Part shown: positions 1 to 7,209 of the stretch, piece by piece | Numbering within the stretch: the first letter of the stretch is position 1 | Layout of the letters: each line of letters begins with the position of its first letter | Origin: Halomonas halophila | GTDB lineage: Bacteria; Pseudomonadota; Gammaproteobacteria; Pseudomonadales; Halomonadaceae | Length of the DNA stretch: 9,277 bases | NCBI GenBank assembly: GCA_002433675.1 | Contig: DJIP01000208.1 | Location: forward strand, 12,159-21,435 | Reading direction: 5' to 3' | Notes under the pieces: model-generated | What the model saw: the letters and a program-made list of their open reading frames with translations, nothing else | Told to the model about the DNA's origin: nothing | Database searches by the model: none | Made by a program: the position numbers and the translations under genes

Positions 1-756
1 GAGGTCTGTCCCACCCTGGATCTGCATATCAGCCATCGTCGTCCCGCCTGTCAGGGGGCGTCGCTGTGGGTACGTGCTGAAGCAGAAGCCATCACCGACT
101 CGGTGGTGTTCACCGAGGCGCGGGCCTGGCAGCACGAAGGGCAGGTGGTGGCCTGTGCCCGCGGGCATTTCGCCCGGCTGGGGGCACGCAACACGCCAGC
201 AGGCTTTGCCGAGGCGATGTTCGCCGGTCTTGTGGAGGACGAGGGCGATCCCCGTATCGAAGACAAGGCCAATATTGGCGGTGCCGACAGTGGCGCGATG
301 ACGGCGGCCCCATACGGGTGTGACATCGGCTTGCTGGAGCGTGGTCGTGCCAGCGGTGATATCAACGCCTGGCTTGGTGAGGTGCCTTACGCCGACTTCA
401 TCGGGGTGACGGTGGACAGCGATGATCGCGGCAGGCGCTTTGAGCTGGAAACGCGCCAGCGCAACGTGGGCAATCCAATGCTGCCGGCGTTGCACGGTGG
501 TGTGGTGTCGGCCTTTCTGGAGACGGCTGCAGCACTGGATACTCTGGCACAGACCCGTGAGCCGCGCCTGCCGAGGCTGGTTAATGTCACCGTGGACTAC
601 CTCAGTTCGGCCGGGGTGAAGCCAACCTTCGCGCGCTGCCGTCTGGTGCGCGAAGGGCGGCGCATGGCCAATGTCGAGGCGTGGGCGTGGCAGGACGACG
701 AAGACGCGCCGGTCGCCCGGGCACGCTTGACCTATGTGCTGGGGGCATCGGCGTGA
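1..756 (+). CDS. Tandem hotdog-fold acyl-CoA thioesterase-like protein (5' end missing)
   Basis: The reading frame is open from base 1, so the start lies upstream of the window; 251 residues are visible. The protein looks like two hotdog domains in tandem. Residues 1 to about 62 are the tail of the first domain. Residues 63-121 form a linker, and about 122-248 a complete second domain of PaaI/acyl-CoA thioesterase type. The second domain carries the family signature: Asn158, the His165-Gly166-Gly167 motif, and acidic Glu174 on the central helix, where PaaI-type enzymes use an Asp or Glu. Family members hydrolyse acyl-CoA thioesters in the cytoplasm; the substrate cannot be read from the sequence. 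The gene ends 259 bases before htpG, which has its own heat-shock promoter, so the two are probably not one operon. The fold assignment is fairly sure, the exact function is not. Confidence 0.75.
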   Translation, partial: EVCPTLDLHISHRRPACQGASLWVRAEAEAITDSVVFTEARAWQHEGQVVACARGHFARLGARNTPAGFAEAMFAGLVEDEGDPRIEDKANIGGADSGAMTAAPYGCDIGLLERGRASGDINAWLGEVPYADFIGVTVDSDDRGRRFELETRQRNVGNPMLPALHGGVVSAFLETAAALDTLAQTREPRLPRLVNVTVDYLSSAGVKPTFARCRLVREGRRMANVEAWAWQDDEDAPVARARLTYVLGASA

Positions 757-820
757 GAGAGCCAGCCCGGGCAGCCGGTCGTCTGGTGACTACGGCCAAG
801 GGCGCCGGCCTGGGTCCAGA

Positions 821-890
821 AGCGTCGACCTGCTGGCTCGAGCCGTGACCTGAAGGTGCCAGCCTTGACCTGAAGGCGCCAGCCTTGAAA
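821..890 (+). repeat. 20-nt tandem repeat array, about 3.5 units
   Basis: Two units are nearly identical: 841-860 and 861-880 match at 18 of 20 bases, with the second reading AGCCTTGACCTGAAGGCGCC. They are preceded by a decayed unit at 821-840, which matches 12 of 20. They are followed by a half unit at 881-890 (AGCCTTGAAA), whose last seven bases are the -35 box of the htpG heat-shock promoter. The unit contains an inverted repeat, GCCTT at 862-866 and AAGGC at 873-877. A second one spans the unit junction, AAGGC at 873-877 and GCCTT at 882-886. The 20-base period is close to two helical turns, so equivalent sites would lie on one face of the DNA. Whether a protein binds here is unknown. Confidence 0.7.
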
Positions 891-911
891 AGCGCAGCGC
901 GGACCCCATAT
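884..911 (+). promoter_or_regulatory. Sigma-32 (RpoH) heat-shock promoter of htpG
   Basis: The -35 box CTTGAAA lies at 884-890 and the -10 box CCCCATAT at 904-911, with a 13-base spacer. This closely fits the known sigma-32 consensus (CTTGAAA, 11-16 bases, CCCATnTa). Transcription would start near 917-920, leaving a 5' leader of roughly 97 bases before the chosen htpG start. htpG is a classical RpoH-regulon gene in E. coli, so context and motif agree. I saw no CIRCE-type inverted repeat that would point to HrcA control. Confidence 0.78.
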
Positions 912-959
912 CGATTGTCATCTTGAATGACGTGCGGCGCGAGCCGTGCACTCTGGACC

Positions 960-979
960 GCCAGCGACCCATCGCTGGC
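960..979 (+). promoter_or_regulatory. Perfect hairpin in the htpG 5' leader
   Basis: GCCAGCGA at 960-967 pairs perfectly with TCGCTGGC at 972-979 around the four-base loop CCCA. The hairpin lies inside the predicted heat-shock transcript, about 18 bases before the likely ribosome binding site. It has no T-run after it, so it is not a terminator. It could stabilise the mRNA or contribute to a temperature-responsive leader; neither is shown by the sequence. Confidence 0.5.
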
Positions 980-1015
980 CCGGAAATCGCCATGTCGAAA
1001 GGGGTTCGATCCACC

Positions 1016-2920
1016 ATGACCACCGCTACTCACGAAGAAACCCTGGGCTTTCAGACCGAGGTCAAGCAGCTTCTCAACCTGATGATCCACTCGCTGTACT
1101 CCAACCGCGAGATCTTTCTTCGGGAGCTGATCTCCAACGCTGCCGACGCCTGCGACAAGCTGCGTTATCAGGCGCTGGACAATGATGCGCTCTACGAGGG
1201 CGACAGCGAGCTGCGCGTCGAGATCGAGCACGACAGCGAGGCCGGCACTGTCACCCTTCGTGACAACGGTATCGGCATGAACCGCGAGGACGTGATCGCC
1301 AACCTGGGCACCATCGCCAAGAGTGGCACCGCCGAGTTTCTCAAGCAGCTCTCCGGCGAGCAGCAGAAGGACGCCCGGCTGATCGGCCAGTTCGGGGTCG
1401 GCTTCTATTCTGGCTTTATCGTCGCCGACGAGATCACCGTGCGTACCCGCAAGGCCGGCGACGCCGCCGATGCAGGCGTCGAGTGGCGCTCGAAAGGCGA
1501 GGGCGAGTTTGTGGTCGCCGAGATCGAGCGCGAGAAGCACGGCACCGAGATCATCCTCCACCTCAAGGAGGACGCCAAGGAGTTCGCTGACGACTATCGC
1601 CTGCAGAGCCTGGTGCGCAAGTACTCCGACCATATCGAAGTGCCGGTGAAGATGCCTCGGACCGAAAAGGCCACCGACGACGATGGCAACGAGGTCGACG
1701 GTAGCGAGGTCACCACCTGGGAGACCGTCAACGAGGCGACCGCGCTGTGGGTGCGGCCCAAGAGCGAGGTCTCCGAGGACGAGTACAAGGCCTTCTACAA
1801 GCACGTGGCCCACGACTTCTCCGACCCCCTGACCTGGAGCCACAACAAGGTCGAGGGCAACCTGGAATACACCAGCCTGCTGTACGTGCCGGGTCGCGCC
1901 CCCTTCGACCTGTACGAGCGTGACGGCGCCCGTGGGGTCAAGCTGTATGTCCAGCGCGTGTTCATCATGGACGACGCCGAGCAGTTCCTGCCGCTGTATC
2001 TGCGCTTCATCAAGGGCGTGCTGGACACCCGCGATCTGTCGCTGAACGTGTCCCGTGAACTGCTGCAACAGGACCCGAAGGTCGAGAAGATCAAGTCCGC
2101 TCTGACCAAGCGTGCCCTGGACATGCTCAAGAAGCTGGCCAAGGACAAGGAGGCGTACCAGACGTTCTGGAACACCTTTGGTTCGGTACTGAAGGAAGGC
2201 CCGGCGGAGGACTACGCCAACCGCGACAAGATCAGCGGCCTGCTGCGCTTCTCTTCCACCCACACCGACAGCGCCACCCAGGATCAGTCCCTGGCTGACT
2301 ACGTGGAGCGGATGAAGGAAGGTCAGGACAAGATCTACTACATCGTCGCCGATGGCTTCAATGCCACCAAAAACAGCCCCCACCTGGAGATCTTCCGCAA
2401 GAAGGGTATCGAGGTGCTGTTGCTCCACGATCGCATCGACGAGTGGCTGATGAGCCATCTCACCGAGTTCGACGGCAAGAAGTTTGCCGATGTTGCCAAG
2501 GGCGATCTGGACCTGGGCGATGTCGAGGACGAGGACGAGAAGAAGGCCCAGGAGGAGACCGCCAAGTCCAAGGAAGATCTGGTCAAGCGAGTCAAGGAGG
2601 CGCTCGGCGAGGAGGTTCAGGAGGTCAAGATCACCCACCGCCTGACCGATTCACCGGCCTGCGTGGTGCTGCCCGAGCACGAGATGGGCTTCCAGATGCG
2701 CCGTATCATGGAGGCCGCGGGCCAGAGCCTGCCCGAAGTCAAGCCGATCCTCGAGCTCAACCCGGACCATGCTCTGGTCGCTCGTCTGGAAGGGGCCGAC
2801 GGTGACGGCTTCGGTGATCTGGCGCGGATTCTGCTCGATCAGGCGATCATCGCCGAGGGCGGCCATCTCGACGATCCGGCCGCCTACGTCAAGCGTCTCA
2901 ATGCCTTGCTGAGCGCCTGA
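1016..2920 (+). CDS. htpG: Molecular chaperone HtpG (bacterial Hsp90)
   Basis: This 634-residue protein (E. coli HtpG has 624) is a cytoplasmic ATP-dependent Hsp90 chaperone that works as a dimer in protein folding under stress. The N-terminal GHKL ATPase domain shows catalytic Glu37 and Asn41 in [12 protein letters not shown], Asp83 in DNGIGM, and the nucleotide-lid glycine motif GQFGVGFYS from residue 124. The middle domain contains [14 protein letters not shown] and [12 protein letters not shown] charged acidic stretch rich in D, E and K leads into the C-terminal dimerisation domain, which contains THRLTDSPA and LNPDHAL. In-frame ATGs also occur at 923 and 992. I chose 1016 because it matches the usual family N-terminus, with GF at residues 11-12 against 8-9 in E. 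coli. It follows AAAGGGG at 998-1004; the 11-base spacing is a little long, and 992 remains possible. A sigma-32 promoter lies upstream. The acidic linker is family-typical. Confidence 0.97.
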   Translation: MTTATHEETLGFQTEVKQLLNLMIHSLYSNREIFLRELISNAADACDKLRYQALDNDALYEGDSELRVEIEHDSEAGTVTLRDNGIGMNREDVIANLGTIAKSGTAEFLKQLSGEQQKDARLIGQFGVGFYSGFIVADEITVRTRKAGDAADAGVEWRSKGEGEFVVAEIEREKHGTEIILHLKEDAKEFADDYRLQSLVRKYSDHIEVPVKMPRTEKATDDDGNEVDGSEVTTWETVNEATALWVRPKSEVSEDEYKAFYKHVAHDFSDPLTWSHNKVEGNLEYTSLLYVPGRAPFDLYERDGARGVKLYVQRVFIMDDAEQFLPLYLRFIKGVLDTRDLSLNVSRELLQQDPKVEKIKSALTKRALDMLKKLAKDKEAYQTFWNTFGSVLKEGPAEDYANRDKISGLLRFSSTHTDSATQDQSLADYVERMKEGQDKIYYIVADGFNATKNSPHLEIFRKKGIEVLLLHDRIDEWLMSHLTEFDGKKFADVAKGDLDLGDVEDEDEKKAQEETAKSKEDLVKRVKEALGEEVQEVKITHRLTDSPACVVLPEHEMGFQMRRIMEAAGQSLPEVKPILELNPDHALVARLEGADGDGFGDLARILLDQAIIAEGGHLDDPAAYVKRLNALLSA

Positions 2921-2988
2921 CAAGCGTCAAGCGCCTCAACGCCCTTGTGTTGACGGCGCCTGCCCGGCGGGTAGCCACTGCCTGCCAA

Positions 2989-3018
2989 CAGCGACGCCAC
3001 CTTCGGGTGGCGTCGTTG
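2989..3018. terminator. Hairpin between convergent htpG and the TPR gene
   Basis: A 13-bp stem (2989-3001 with 3006-3018, one G-T wobble) closes on the very stable loop TTCG on the plus strand. It lies 68 bases after the htpG stop and 50 bases from the end of the opposing TPR gene. The plus-strand flank is only mildly T-rich (TTGCGTTC) and the minus-strand flank is not. It may therefore act as a weak or Rho-assisted terminator, or as a 3' stabiliser for htpG mRNA. Confidence 0.6.
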
Positions 3019-3068
3019 CGTTCAGGGGGAAAGGGCGGGGGCGTCTTCGCCACGCCGATGGCGGTGGT

Positions 3069-3974
3069 TCAGCGTTTCAGGCTGGCGAAGAGGTCAGGGC
3101 ACTGGCGCTGCAGCTCCCTGTCGTCGAGCATGGCCTCGCGCTGGCGCTGGATGGCGTGCCCCCGGCGCTTAAGCACCGCATCGAGGTCATCGCCGCTGGC
3201 GCAGCTCACCTTGAGCAGGTTGATCAGTGCGTCCAGCCGCTGGGGAGAGCTCGCCAGGGCCGCCTCGATGTCGGCTCGGGCATTGTCGTACTGGCCGAGC
3301 CGGTAGTAGGCGTAGCCACGATAGGAGAGGGCGTCGTTGTTGTTCGGATCGATCGCAAGCGCCCGGGTGTAGTCGGCTACCGCGCCCTCGAAGTTGCGCT
3401 CGATGCGCTTTTCACGTCCCGCGCTGACCTGCTGCTGGGCCGACTGCATGGGGGCCTGGCGGGTGATGATGGTCAGGTAGCGCGGGGCCACGTCGCTACC
3501 GAGGGCCAGTGCGGCCTCGAAGTAGCTTCGGGCCTTGTCGAGCTCACCGGCGGAAAAGGCGTTGATGCCAGCGTTGTTGAGGGTCTTCAGGCGCACCTCC
3601 CGCAAGCCGTCATGACCTTGACTCGCCCTGAGCGCCTGCTCGAACAGCGCCGAGGCGTCGGCGTGGCGACCTTCCCGATAGAGAATCCAGCCCTGGGCGT
3701 TCAAGCCTTCCATCCGAGCCAGCGGATCAGGACTTTCGAGCAGAGGACGTAGTTCGCGCAGGGCGGCCTGGTTGTCACCCTGCTGCAATAACGCCTTGGC
3801 CCTGGTCAGCGGGGCCTGCTGGGCAACCACCGGCCACGCCAACCCGACGCTCAGCAGCACGACCAGCAGGGCTTTCACGAAAGTCGCTGGATAGCGCTGT
3901 CGAGGTTCCTTCATAGCTGCCGCGAGGTCGGGCGACATCGGTCGTGACGCCGAAGCGCGCTGCTTGCTCTTCAT
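3069..3974 (-). CDS. Exported TPR-repeat protein of unknown function
   Basis: The 301-residue product begins with a basic segment and a hydrophobic stretch (residues 32-50, FVKALLVVLLSVGLAWPVV) that ends in a likely signal peptidase site after Ala51. It is predicted to be periplasmic. TPR-like helix pairs follow. They are seen at about 58-80, 90-118 (NAQGWILYREGRHADASALFEQAL), 130-159, 187-211 and 212-245 (NDALSYRGYAYYRLGQYDNARADIEAAL). The C-terminal helical tail has the protein's only two cysteines, Cys258 and Cys292, which could form a disulfide. TPRs bind other proteins, and no catalytic domain is visible. The ATG overlaps the upstream stop codon as TAATG, which supports translational coupling and this start. 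Starting here gives an unusually long n-region of about 31 residues. Met21 (codon at 3912-3914) would give a textbook signal peptide and remains a good alternative. No gene symbol is justified. Confidence 0.85.
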   Translation of the reverse strand: MKSKQRASASRPMSPDLAAAMKEPRQRYPATFVKALLVVLLSVGLAWPVVAQQAPLTRAKALLQQGDNQAALRELRPLLESPDPLARMEGLNAQGWILYREGRHADASALFEQALRASQGHDGLREVRLKTLNNAGINAFSAGELDKARSYFEAALALGSDVAPRYLTIITRQAPMQSAQQQVSAGREKRIERNFEGAVADYTRALAIDPNNNDALSYRGYAYYRLGQYDNARADIEAALASSPQRLDALINLLKVSCASGDDLDAVLKRRGHAIQRQREAMLDDRELQRQCPDLFASLKR

Positions 3975-4483
3975 TAGAAGCCTACCTGCGGAGAATCTCG
4001 CTCCGCTGCGGCGATGACGTCGGCCAGTTGGCTCTTCAAGGCGTCGCGCTCCTGCTCGATGGCGATCAGGCGGCCGTGCAGATCGTTGTTCAAGATGCGC
4101 AGCACATTGTCGTCCTGGACCTTCAGCACGACCGTGCCCCGGCCATCCAGCGGCATGTCCCGCTCCTGCAGGCGGATGACCGGCAGTACGCCCTCGGGCG
4201 GGGCGATGGACAGATTGACCTGGCTCGAGGGTTTCATCATCGCCATGGCCAGCCCACCGACGAAGAACAACAGGCTCAGCGCCATGAACAGCCTGGTGTT
4301 CTTGGAGATCTCTTGTAGATAGCGAATGCGCAGCTCGGTGCCCTCATGGGTCTCGCCGGAGCGCTCGTTGAGCAACAGGGTGTGGGTCTTGTTGAGCAGG
4401 TGGTAGCCAAGGATCAGCAGCACCACGGCGAAACCTGGCAGACCGTACTCCAGTAGCGTGGGAAAGCTGTTCATCACGGGCAT
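3974..4483 (-). CDS. Two-helix inner-membrane protein with C-terminal coiled coil, unknown function
   Basis: I do not recognise this 169-residue protein. It has two membrane helices, about residues 14-30 (GLPGFAVVLLILGYHLL) and 65-83 (LFMALSLLFFVGGLAMAMM). They are joined by a charged segment, 31-64, with many Arg, Lys, Glu and His. After the second helix comes a beta-like region (about 88-125) and then a heptad-like charged helix (about 127-162, EQERDALKSQLADVIAAAE) that could be a coiled coil. The short uncharged N-terminus and the basic loop suggest both ends face the periplasm, where the TPR partner would also be; this topology is inferred. It is the first gene of a two-gene unit, and its TAA stop overlaps the next ATG by one base. 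Met4 (codon at 4472-4474) is an alternative start; neither has a strong ribosome binding site. Confidence 0.82.
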   Translation of the reverse strand: MPVMNSFPTLLEYGLPGFAVVLLILGYHLLNKTHTLLLNERSGETHEGTELRIRYLQEISKNTRLFMALSLLFFVGGLAMAMMKPSSQVNLSIAPPEGVLPVIRLQERDMPLDGRGTVVLKVQDDNVLRILNNDLHGRLIAIEQERDALKSQLADVIAAAERDSPQVGF

Positions 4484-4844
4484 CCGGCGGTGGGACAGGG
4501 CTCAGGCCTACGTATGCCCTTGTCAGCATAGCGCAGGCGGCCGTCCTCGCCGCGCGAAATTGGCCCGGTGCAGGTTTCTGGGCAGCTTCGCCATCGCGGC
4601 GCCGACGTTCTGGAGAGCCATGATGCGGGTCAAGTTGGGGCAACGGGACTACTGCTAAGGTCGAATTGTGCTCTCGAGGGCAGGTGCTTTTTCGCCGAAC
4701 GAGAAGCGAGCAGCAGACACGCCGTCTCCGATGCGGCGACCGCTGCTGCCACCGAACAGGCGGGCCGGCTGCCATCTTCGAGGGATGGCCGTCACTCAGC
4801 ATACAGGACTAGCGTTGTCATTTACTCTGTTGAGGTGCAAGTCA
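4484..4844. other. Divergent intergenic region between the membrane-protein gene and pflB
   Basis: This 361-base gap must hold the promoters of both divergent units. For pflB it contains an FNR-like box with a matching -10 (described separately) and then a long untranslated leader. The leader has a small hairpin, GCCATC at 4771-4776 with GATGGC at 4784-4789. For the minus-strand pair I see only a weak -10 candidate, TATGCT, reading leftward from 4530 to 4525, with no convincing -35. The frame of pflB stays open upstream to 4668 and a minus-strand frame is open across 4344-4802. Neither shows domain-like sequence or a good start, so I do not call a gene here. Confidence 0.6.
4620..4661 (+). 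promoter_or_regulatory. Candidate FNR/Anr-activated promoter of pflB
   Basis: ATGAT-GCGG-GTCAA at 4620-4633 matches the FNR/Anr consensus TTGAT-N4-ATCAA at 8 of 10 defined bases. A -10-like hexamer, TAAGGT at 4656-4661, keeps the three most conserved positions of TATAAT. With a start at 4668 the box centre (4626.5) falls exactly at -41.5, the classical position for FNR activation. Anaerobic induction of pfl by FNR and ArcA is known in E. coli. The -10 is weak and the leader would be about 177 bases, so this remains a prediction. Confidence 0.42.
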
Positions 4845-7121
4845 ATGAAAGAGCAATTCGCGCAAGCGTGGGAAGGATTTGCCGGCGGCGATTGGAAGCA
4901 GGACGTCGACGTACGGGACTTTCTGCTGGCCAACGTGACCCCCTACGAGGGTGATGAGGGTTTCCTGGTCAGTGAACCGGCGGCCAGCACTCGCGAGCTC
5001 TGGGACACCGTGATGCAAGGCGTCAAGCAGGAAAACGCCAGCCATGCGCCTCTCGACTTCGACACCTCCCTGGTCTCTACCATCACCGCGCACGACGCCG
5101 GCTATATCGACCGGAGTCTCGAGACCATCGTCGGGCTGCAGACCGAGGCGCCGTTGAAGCGGGCGATCATGCCCAACGGCGGTATCAAGATGGTGGAGAG
5201 TTCGTGCCAGGCTTATGGCCGTGAACTCGATCCCCAGGTCAAGAAGGTCTTCAGCGAATTTCGCAAGACCCACAATCAGGGTGTGTTCGATGTCTACACG
5301 CCGGACATCCTCAAGTGCCGCAAGTCAGGGGTGCTGACCGGGCTGCCGGATGCTTACGGTCGCGGACGCATCATCGGCGATTACCGCCGGGTGGCTCTCT
5401 ACGGCGTCGACTTCCTGATGCGCGACAAGCAGGCGCAGTTTGCCTCGCTGCAGCAGCGCTTCGAGCAGGGCGAGGACCTGGAAGCGGTGATCCAGCTGCG
5501 TGAGGAAGTCGCCGAGCAGCACCGTGCACTGGGCCAGCTCAAGGAAATGGCCGCCAAGTACGGCTTCGACGTCTCGGTACCGGCTGCCACCGCCCAGGAG
5601 GCCATCCAGTGGACCTACTTCGGCTATCTCGCCGCGGTGAAGTCGCAAAACGGCGCCGCCATGTCACTGGGACGTACTTCCAGCTTCCTCGATATTTACC
5701 TGGAGCGTGACCTGCGCCAGGGCGTGATCGACGAAGCCCGCGCCCAGGAGCTGGTCGATCACTTCATCATGAAGCTGCGCATGGTGCGCTTCCTGCGTAC
5801 CCCAGAGTACGACGAGCTGTTCTCCGGCGACCCGATCTGGGCCACCGAGTGCCTGGGCGGGATGGCGCTGGATGGACGCACCCTGGTCACCCGTACCAGC
5901 TTCCGCTTCCTCAACAGCCTCTACACCATGGGCCCGAGCCCGGAGCCGAACCTTACGGTGCTGTGGTCAGAACAGCTGCCCGATGGGTTTAAGCGCTACT
6001 GCGCCAAGGTGTCCATCGATACCTCGTCGATCCAGTATGAGAACGATGACCTGATGCGCGTGGACTTCGCCTCCGACGACTACGCCATCGCCTGCTGTGT
6101 CTCTCCCATGGTAATCGGCAAGCAGATGCAGTTCTTCGGCGCCCGGGCCAACCTGGCCAAGACCCTGCTCTACACGATCAACGGCGGCGTCGACGAGAAG
6201 CTGAAGATCCAGGTGGGCCCCAGAAACGAGCCGATTGCCACCGAGGTGCTCGACTTCGACGAGGTATGGGCGCGCATGGATGGCCTGATGGACTGGCTGG
6301 CACGCCAGTACGTGACCGCCCTCAATGCCATCCACTATATGCACGACAAGTACAGCTACGAGGCGGCGCTGATGGCGCTGCATGACCTCGACGTCAAGCG
6401 CACCATGGCCTGCGGCATCGCCGGGCTGTCGGTGGCGGCGGACTCGCTGTCGGCGATCAAGTACGCCAAGGTACGCCCGGTACGTGACGCCGACGGCGTG
6501 GCGGTGGACTTCGAGATCGAGGGTGACTACCCCTGCTTCGGCAATAACGATCCGTGTGTCGACGATATCGCCTGCGAGCTGGTCGAGACCTTCATGAACA
6601 AGATTCGCAAGCTCAACACCTACCGCGGCGCCGAGCCGACCCAGTCGGTGCTGACCATCACCTCCAACGTGGTCTACGGCAAGAAGACCGGCACCACGCC
6701 GGACGGTCGTCGCGCCGGCGAGCCCTTCGCACCGGGTGCCAACCCCATGCACGGGCGTGACACCAAGGGCGCGGTGGCGTCGTTGACGTCGGTGGGCAAG
6801 CTGCCCTACGCCCACGCCAAGGACGGGATCTCCTATACCTTCTCGATCGTGCCCAGGGCGCTGGGCAAGGACGAGGGCGCCCAGCGCAGCAACCTGTCCG
6901 GCCTGCTTGATGGCTACTTCCACCACAGTGAGCGTCAGGAAGGCGGCCAGCACTTGAACGTCAACGTGCTCAACCGCGAGATGCTCGAGGACGCCGTGGT
7001 CAATCCGGACAAGTATCCCCAGCTGACCATCCGCGTGTCCGGCTATGCGGTGCGCTTCAACTCCTTGACCGCAGAACAGCAGCGTGACGTGATCTCGCGG
7101 ACCTTCACCGAAACGCTCTGA
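4845..7121 (+). CDS. pflB: Formate C-acetyltransferase (pyruvate formate-lyase)
   Basis: This cytoplasmic glycyl-radical enzyme converts pyruvate and CoA to formate and acetyl-CoA during anaerobic growth. The 758-residue product is nearly the same length as E. coli PflB (760) and matches it from end to end as I recall that sequence. The catalytic cysteine pair is present as Cys417-Cys418 in IACCVSP, and the radical glycine is Gly733 in [12 protein letters not shown] near the C-terminus. Other hallmark stretches are [43 protein letters not shown] and [11 protein letters not shown]. The start at 4845 follows GAGG at 4832-4835 with 9 bases of spacing and matches the family N-terminus. An upstream in-frame ATG at 4668 would add 59 unrelated residues. 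No focA-type formate channel gene precedes it, unlike the E. coli focA-pflB operon. It is followed by pflA. Confidence 0.98.
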   Translation: MKEQFAQAWEGFAGGDWKQDVDVRDFLLANVTPYEGDEGFLVSEPAASTRELWDTVMQGVKQENASHAPLDFDTSLVSTITAHDAGYIDRSLETIVGLQTEAPLKRAIMPNGGIKMVESSCQAYGRELDPQVKKVFSEFRKTHNQGVFDVYTPDILKCRKSGVLTGLPDAYGRGRIIGDYRRVALYGVDFLMRDKQAQFASLQQRFEQGEDLEAVIQLREEVAEQHRALGQLKEMAAKYGFDVSVPAATAQEAIQWTYFGYLAAVKSQNGAAMSLGRTSSFLDIYLERDLRQGVIDEARAQELVDHFIMKLRMVRFLRTPEYDELFSGDPIWATECLGGMALDGRTLVTRTSFRFLNSLYTMGPSPEPNLTVLWSEQLPDGFKRYCAKVSIDTSSIQYENDDLMRVDFASDDYAIACCVSPMVIGKQMQFFGARANLAKTLLYTINGGVDEKLKIQVGPRNEPIATEVLDFDEVWARMDGLMDWLARQYVTALNAIHYMHDKYSYEAALMALHDLDVKRTMACGIAGLSVAADSLSAIKYAKVRPVRDADGVAVDFEIEGDYPCFGNNDPCVDDIACELVETFMNKIRKLNTYRGAEPTQSVLTITSNVVYGKKTGTTPDGRRAGEPFAPGANPMHGRDTKGAVASLTSVGKLPYAHAKDGISYTFSIVPRALGKDEGAQRSNLSGLLDGYFHHSERQEGGQHLNVNVLNREMLEDAVVNPDKYPQLTIRVSGYAVRFNSLTAEQQRDVISRTFTETL

Positions 7122-7165
7122 GCCGACTGTCGTCTCGCCCGGGGCCGCGGCAGTGGTCCCCTTCC

Positions 7166-7195
7166 GGGCTCCGGGTCTCTCCCGGAGCCCCTTTT
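7166..7195 (+). terminator. Terminator-like hairpin between pflB and pflA
   Basis: GGGCTCCGGG at 7166-7175 pairs perfectly over 10 bp with CCCGGAGCCC at 7181-7190 around the loop TCTCT, and CTTTT follows at 7191-7195. This has the form of an intrinsic terminator, but the T-run is short, so partial read-through is likely. It lies 44 bases after the pflB stop. The pflA ribosome binding site starts only four bases after the T-run. It would lower pflA expression relative to pflB and protect the 3' end of pflB mRNA. Confidence 0.68.
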
Positions 7196-7209
7196 GATGA
7201 GGAGTCCCG

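Noticed and set aside
821..890. Short CRISPR-like array
   Set aside because: The 20-base units abut with no spacers between them and diverge quickly, so this is a simple tandem repeat and not a CRISPR array.
923..1015. N-terminal extension of HtpG by 31 residues
   Set aside because: The ATG at 923 sits only a few bases after the predicted transcription start, with no ribosome binding site, and the added residues do not resemble HtpG N-termini. The 8-residue extension from 992 cannot be fully excluded.
757..1015. CIRCE/HrcA operator upstream of htpG
   Set aside because: No TTAGCACTC-type inverted repeat is present; the heat-shock signal seen is of sigma-32 type.
602..2638. 678-codon open frame on the minus strand across htpG
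   Set aside because: It is antisense to the certain htpG gene. Its product is a Leu/Val/Gly-rich sequence with a low-complexity Arg/Pro tail, as expected from the reverse strand of GC-rich codons, and no domain is visible.
4344..4802. 152-codon minus-strand frame in the pflB upstream region
   Set aside because: It overlaps the membrane-protein gene in another frame. The product is rich in Arg, Pro and Ala without domain-like pattern, and its start has no convincing ribosome binding site.
4668..4844. N-terminal extension of PflB by 59 residues
   Set aside because: The extension has no counterpart in the PFL family, while the ATG at 4845 has a good ribosome binding site and restores the normal length.
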